The translations under genes were made by a program, and so were the position numbers. The notes beneath the pieces are model-generated. The model was not told the origin of the DNA. It made no database searches and saw nothing but the letters and a program-made list of their open reading frames with translations. From Magnetococcales bacterium (GTDB taxonomy: Bacteria > Pseudomonadota > Magnetococcia > Magnetococcales > Magnetaquicoccaceae): a stretch of DNA of 8,620 bases. Below, one piece after another: positions 5,287 through 8,620 of the stretch. Numbering within the stretch: position 1 is the first letter of the stretch; each line of letters opens with the position of its first letter. The stretch is taken from assembly GCA_015228895.1 (NCBI GenBank), contig JADGCR010000089.1:1-8620 (forward strand). Reading direction: 5' to 3'.

Positions 5287-7052
5287 CCCGCCAACGCCTC
5301 CAACGCTTCGGCACGAGTCATGGTGTCATGCAACTCCCGATACGCGGGGGTGGTCGCCAGCAGCGCCTCGTGGCGTCCCTGGGCCACCACCCGCCCCGCG
5401 TCCAGCAGAAAGATCCGATCCGCCTGCCGCAACGCCGCCACCCGATGACACACCATCACCACGGTGCGCTGATGGGCCAGAAGCCGCATGTTGCCCAGAA
5501 TCCGCTCCTCGGTGCGGGCGTCCACATGGGAGAAGATGTCATCCAGCAACAGGATCACCGGATTGGCCGCCAGGGCGCGGGCCAAGGCCGCGCGTTGTCT
5601 CTGCCCCCCGGACAGGGTGATCCCCCGCTCTCCGATCAAGGTCTCCATCCCGGCGGGAAACCCCTCGATCTCTTCCTCCAGCCCCGCCAGACGCACCGCC
5701 TCCCGGACGCGCTCCGGCTCCGCGGCCCCAAAGCCGATATTTCTGCTCAAAGGGGCCGAAAACAGAAAGCTCTCCTGGGGCGCCATGGCCAGATTGCGCC
5801 GCAATTCGGACTCCGGGAGGGTCATCAGGTCCCGCCCGTCCAACAGGACACTGCCCGCGGGGGCGGGATACAAACGGGCCAGAACATTCAACAGCGCCGT
5901 CTTGCCACACCCCACCCTGCCGGCCAGTCCGATCCATTGACCCGCCTCGATGTGCAGGGAGATCCCCGTCAACACCGGCACCCCCGGCTGATAGGAGAAA
6001 TGAAGGTCGCGAATCCGGATCTCCCCCCGCCACCGCGCCCCGGAATCCGGCGCGCCGGTGACTTCCGGGGGGAGAAAGGGTTGGGCGTCCAGCACCCCGT
6101 TGATGCGATCCATGGCGGCCAGACCCCGCTGCATCACCGACAGAATCCAGCCGAACCCCACCGTGGGCCAGATCAGCATGGCCAGATAGCCGGAAAAGGC
6201 CACGAAATCCCCCATGGTCAAACGGCCCGCGGCCACCTCATGGCCCCCATAGGCCAGAATGATCCACCCTCCGATGCTCCCGGCCAGCACCACCATGGGA
6301 CCGAACAGACTCTGCAACTGGGAGTGGGCCAGACTGGCCTGACACAGGGCCCCGGTCTCCCCGGCGAAACGCCGGTTCCAGTCCGCCTCCCGGGCGTGGG
6401 CGCGAATCGGGGCGATGCCGGCCACCGCCTCCTGGATGAAACCGGAGAGCGCGCCAAAGCGATCCGCCACCATGCGGGAGAGCCGGTACATCCGCCGGGT
6501 GAGGAGCCGGGTCAAACCCAGCACCAGCGGAATCGGGGCCAAGGCGTAGAACGTCAGCCACGGGTCCAATCCCACCATCACCGGCAACGCCGTGGCGTAC
6601 ACCATGAGGACGTTGGAAATCTGCAAGAAACCCGGACCCACGAACATGCGCAGCGCCGCCACATCCGCCGAACCACGGGAGGCCAGTTCGCCGGTCTTCT
6701 CATGGTCCAGAAAAGGGGCGTCCAGAGTGAGCAGTCGGGCGTGATACTGGCGACGCATGGCGTATTCCACGTCCCGACCGATGCCGAAGATGTGCATCCT
6801 GGAACGAACACGGAAAAAGGCGTTGGTCACCGCCAGTCCGATCAGGGCCAGGACGAACCCGGTGACCTCCTGATCCACGGGCGTCATCAACGCCTCGGTG
6901 GCCAGTTTCATCACATACGGAATGGCCGCCGCCGTGGCATTGGTGACCACCAGCAGCAGGAATCCCCACACAAAGGCCAGCCTCTGTCCGCGAAAATGGG
7001 GCAGCAGGTAACGCAGTCGCTGGCGCAGGGAAACGGGGATGGTGGCTTTCAT
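5283..7052 (-). CDS. ABC exporter half-transporter, degenerate-site subunit (BmrC/YheI-like)
   Basis: A 589-residue half-transporter starting at ATG 7052-7050: exporter membrane domain at about 15-320, ATPase domain at about 340-580. Motifs are Walker A GRVGCGKT at 378-385, Q-loop MAPQESFLFSAP with Gln 426, canonical signature LSGGQRQRA from 480, Walker B ILLLDD at 500-505, D-loop SHVDA, and switch His 536 in VCHRVAAL. The catalytic Glu after Walker B is Asp (Asp 505), as in the degenerate subunits BmrC and TM287. With the downstream gene this predicts one hydrolysing site (Glu 515 of the partner with LSGGQ of this subunit) and one poor site (Asp 505 here with LSSGQ of the partner). This is the first gene of the operon. 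No Shine-Dalgarno precedes the ATG; the bases before it are eight T residues and a C. The start could be leaderless or further upstream, as the frame stays open, but homology begins at once with the usual amphipathic lead helix (LRQRLRYLLPHFRGQ). Confidence 0.94.
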   Translation of the reverse strand: MKATIPVSLRQRLRYLLPHFRGQRLAFVWGFLLLVVTNATAAAIPYVMKLATEALMTPVDQEVTGFVLALIGLAVTNAFFRVRSRMHIFGIGRDVEYAMRRQYHARLLTLDAPFLDHEKTGELASRGSADVAALRMFVGPGFLQISNVLMVYATALPVMVGLDPWLTFYALAPIPLVLGLTRLLTRRMYRLSRMVADRFGALSGFIQEAVAGIAPIRAHAREADWNRRFAGETGALCQASLAHSQLQSLFGPMVVLAGSIGGWIILAYGGHEVAAGRLTMGDFVAFSGYLAMLIWPTVGFGWILSVMQRGLAAMDRINGVLDAQPFLPPEVTGAPDSGARWRGEIRIRDLHFSYQPGVPVLTGISLHIEAGQWIGLAGRVGCGKTALLNVLARLYPAPAGSVLLDGRDLMTLPESELRRNLAMAPQESFLFSAPLSRNIGFGAAEPERVREAVRLAGLEEEIEGFPAGMETLIGERGITLSGGQRQRAALARALAANPVILLLDDIFSHVDARTEERILGNMRLLAHQRTVVMVCHRVAALRQADRIFLLDAGRVVAQGRHEALLATTPAYRELHDTMTRAEALEALAG

Positions 7053-7133
7053 GAAAAAAAAACGGTTTTTATTGTGGCTGAATTTTGTATCATGCACATT
7101 GGCTCGTGGAAAGAGGATCGTCAAGGGGGAAAA
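7053..7133. other. Divergent intergenic region between the exporter operon and mltB-rlpA
   Basis: These 81 bases must hold at least part of the start signals for both directions. At its left edge is the palindrome TTTCATGAAA (7047-7056), so the exporter ATG on the minus strand (7052) overlaps a plus-strand ATG (7051) that opens a 28-codon frame ending in TGA at 7135-7137, inside the mltB start as ATGA. I found no convincing -35/-10 pair in either direction; TTGACG on the minus strand (7126-7121) has no good partner. For mltB the ribosome binding site AAGGGGGA lies at 7123-7130. Confidence 0.5.
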
Positions 7134-8195
7134 ATGACTCATCAAGAACATCATGTCGCCACGCACCGGCCAGGGATTCCGGTGGCGTCCCGTCGGGAGT
7201 GTCTGCGCCGACTCGCGGGTGTGGTCTGCGCGACCCTGCTCTGGGAGCCGCTTCCGGGTTGGACCGCGCCGGTGGAGCCCCCCTCCGCGGAGATCCTGCG
7301 ACGTCACCCCTGGCTGACCCCCTGGGTGCAACAGGATGGAATGGATCCCCAATGGCCGCAAGCCGTGCTGGGGGAGCTGACCCCGGACGCGCGGGTGATC
7401 GGGCTGATGGATCATCAGGCCGAGGCCAGACCCTACCACGAGTACCGGGCCAGGGTCCTGAACGATCATCGCATCCGGAAGGGACGGCGGATGATGAAAA
7501 AACATCGCGCCATCCTCGACAAGGTGACCAGCCACTATCCGGTGCCCCCGGAGGTGGTGGTGGCGTTGTGGGGCATGGAAAGCGATTTTGGCGATGGCAT
7601 GGGCCAGTTCAACGTGCTGCGCACCCTTTATACCCTGGCGGCCCACTATCCGAGACGGGCCGATTTTTTCCGTAGCGAATTGCACGAGTTTTTGCTTTTA
7701 TGCCAGGAGGAGCGCTGGGATCCCCGCAAACCCAAAGGCTCCTACGCGGGCGCCATGGGGCAGGTGCAAATGATGCCCGGCACCCTGCGCCGCTTCGCCG
7801 TGGATTTCAATCTGGACGGCAGGCGGGACGTGGTGCGGGACGTGACCGACTCGCTGGCCTCCATCGCCGCGTTCCTGCATGGGAACGACTGGCGTCCGGG
7901 CCAGAGGATGGCCCAGCCCCTGGAGCCGCAGGCGGGTCTGGCGGAACGGTTCGCCACCTGGGCCAAAACCAGGAAAAGCTGGCGGGAATGGCGCGCCTTG
8001 GGGATTTCCTGGCCAGCGGGCAGCCCGGAACCGGATCTGGATGAGCCACTTGAATTGATTATACTGGAAGAAAGTCAGGGACCCCGTTATTATATGACCT
8101 TCATGAATTTTTGGGTGATTATCCAATGGAATCGATCCAGTCGCTTTGCCATGACGGTGCGGGAGTTCGCCCTGGCGTTACGTAACTTGGAGTAG
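7134..8195 (+). CDS. mltB: Lytic murein transglycosylase, MltB/SltB1-like
   Basis: The enzyme cuts the glycan strand of peptidoglycan between MurNAc and GlcNAc, leaving a 1,6-anhydro-MurNAc end, and acts in the periplasm. The 353-residue product shows the family fold in order. AILDKVTSHYPVPPEVVVAL is followed by WGMESDFGDGMGQFNVLRTL with the likely catalytic Glu 149, then ADFFRSELHEFLLL, then YAGAMGQVQMMPGTLRRFAVDF and DSLASIAAFLHGNDWRPGQ. The N-terminus has a basic stretch and hydrophobic core. SRRECLRRLAGVV (19-31) resembles a twin-arginine (Tat) signal. A cut after WTA at residue 45 would leave Pro at +1, which is unfavourable, so the cleavage site is unclear. No lipobox is seen, which suggests a soluble SltB1-like form rather than an anchored MltB. 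The start ATG 7134 follows AAGGGGGA closely; the frame is open upstream only because of base composition. The stop is two bases before rlpA, so the two form an operon. Confidence 0.92.
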   Translation: MTHQEHHVATHRPGIPVASRRECLRRLAGVVCATLLWEPLPGWTAPVEPPSAEILRRHPWLTPWVQQDGMDPQWPQAVLGELTPDARVIGLMDHQAEARPYHEYRARVLNDHRIRKGRRMMKKHRAILDKVTSHYPVPPEVVVALWGMESDFGDGMGQFNVLRTLYTLAAHYPRRADFFRSELHEFLLLCQEERWDPRKPKGSYAGAMGQVQMMPGTLRRFAVDFNLDGRRDVVRDVTDSLASIAAFLHGNDWRPGQRMAQPLEPQAGLAERFATWAKTRKSWREWRALGISWPAGSPEPDLDEPLELIILEESQGPRYYMTFMNFWVIIQWNRSSRFAMTVREFALALRNLE

Positions 8196-8197
8196 GC

Positions 8198-8620
8198 ATG
8201 CAGAAACGTCGAATTGACGCACTGTCCAGGTGGTTTTTGTTGGGGCTGCTGTTGCTGCCCGCCGCCTGCGCGCAAGTGCCGGAACCCCCCCCGGAAGCCC
8301 CCCCCGCGGTGGTCAAACCCACGCCCCCGGCGGTCAGAAGCAAAACCGGACGGCCCTATGTGGTCTTTGGCAAAACCTATTATCCCATGACCGAAGACGA
8401 GGCCACAGGCTATGTGGACGAAGGGATCGCCTCCTGGTACGGCAAGGAGTTCCACAACCGTCCCACGGCCATAGGCGAACGTTACGACATGTATGCCATC
8501 TCCGCCGCCCACACCACGCTGCCCTTGCCCATCATGGCCCGTGTGACCAATCTGGAAAACGGGCAATCCATGCAGATCCGCGTCAACGATCGGGGACCCT
8601 TCGTCAACAATCGTCTGATC
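8198..8620 (+). CDS. rlpA: RlpA-type septal lytic transglycosylase lipoprotein (partial, right edge)
   Basis: The first 141 codons are present and the frame is open at the window end. Residues 1-24 form a lipoprotein signal: basic start, hydrophobic WFLLGLLLL, then LPAAC with Cys 24 as the likely lipidated residue; Pro at -3 is unusual for a lipobox. A Pro-rich linker (about 28-46) follows. The double-psi beta-barrel begins at about 76, with GIASWYGKEFHNRPTAIGE, YDMYAISAAHTTLPLP, VTNLENG and IRVNDRGPF. By comparison with Pseudomonas RlpA, Glu 94, His 105 and Asp 131 are the catalytic residues. RlpA cleaves naked glycan strands at the division site and is an outer-membrane lipoprotein in known cases. 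ATG 8198 is two bases after the mltB stop, with GGAG at 8189-8192. Any C-terminal SPOR domain would lie beyond the window. Confidence 0.95.
   Translation, partial: MQKRRIDALSRWFLLGLLLLPAACAQVPEPPPEAPPAVVKPTPPAVRSKTGRPYVVFGKTYYPMTEDEATGYVDEGIASWYGKEFHNRPTAIGERYDMYAISAAHTTLPLPIMARVTNLENGQSMQIRVNDRGPFVNNRLI

Noticed and set aside
4078..5448. Long plus-strand open frame of 456 codons opposite the second ABC gene
   Set aside because: Low-complexity Gln/His/Arg/Pro composition and full overlap with a gene that has all ABC motifs; a shadow frame.
5328..7133. The mltB reading frame stays open for some 1.8 kb upstream, opposite the exporter gene
   Set aside because: The translation is dominated by Gln, His, Arg, Gly and Pro with no domain pattern; it is the GC-rich shadow of the ABC gene. 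The mltB start is fixed at 7134 by its ribosome binding site and signal sequence.

Overview
The window looks like a piece of a GC-rich chromosome from a motile Gram-negative bacterium, probably a proteobacterium. The evidence is a transmembrane chemoreceptor, an outer-membrane-type RlpA lipoprotein beside an MltB-type murein hydrolase, and a superoxide reductase, which is commonest in anaerobes and microaerophiles. This mix would fit microaerophilic groups such as the Magnetococcales, but nothing here proves a genus.

Left part (1-2230): a minus-strand gene with a good promoter and Shine-Dalgarno runs off the left edge after 19 codons. Its first residues look like the zinc-binding start of a transposase. 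Diverging from it is a 560-residue methyl-accepting chemotaxis protein (185-1867). Behind the receptor lies a decayed piece of an IS630-family transposase gene on the minus strand (about 1906-2121), readable only by crossing two frameshifts and one stop.

Middle (2171-2939): a complete minus-strand tRNA-Phe(GAA) transcription unit, with promoter, leader containing a dyad, tRNA with encoded CCA and a strong intrinsic terminator. Next to it, on the plus strand, is a superoxide reductase gene with its own sigma70-like promoter.

Right part (2978-8620): a compact minus-strand operon of three genes joined by two ATGA overlaps. It encodes two half-transporters of a heterodimeric ABC exporter, one with a degenerate and one with a canonical catalytic residue, then a small DUF349-like coiled-coil protein. 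Diverging from it across 81 bp is a plus-strand pair encoding an MltB-type lytic transglycosylase and RlpA; RlpA is cut by the right edge.

The genes fall into independent modules: chemotaxis, translation, oxidative stress, export and cell-wall remodelling. The most unusual association is the exporter with the translationally coupled DUF349-like protein. I found no CRISPR array, phage module or clear defence system.
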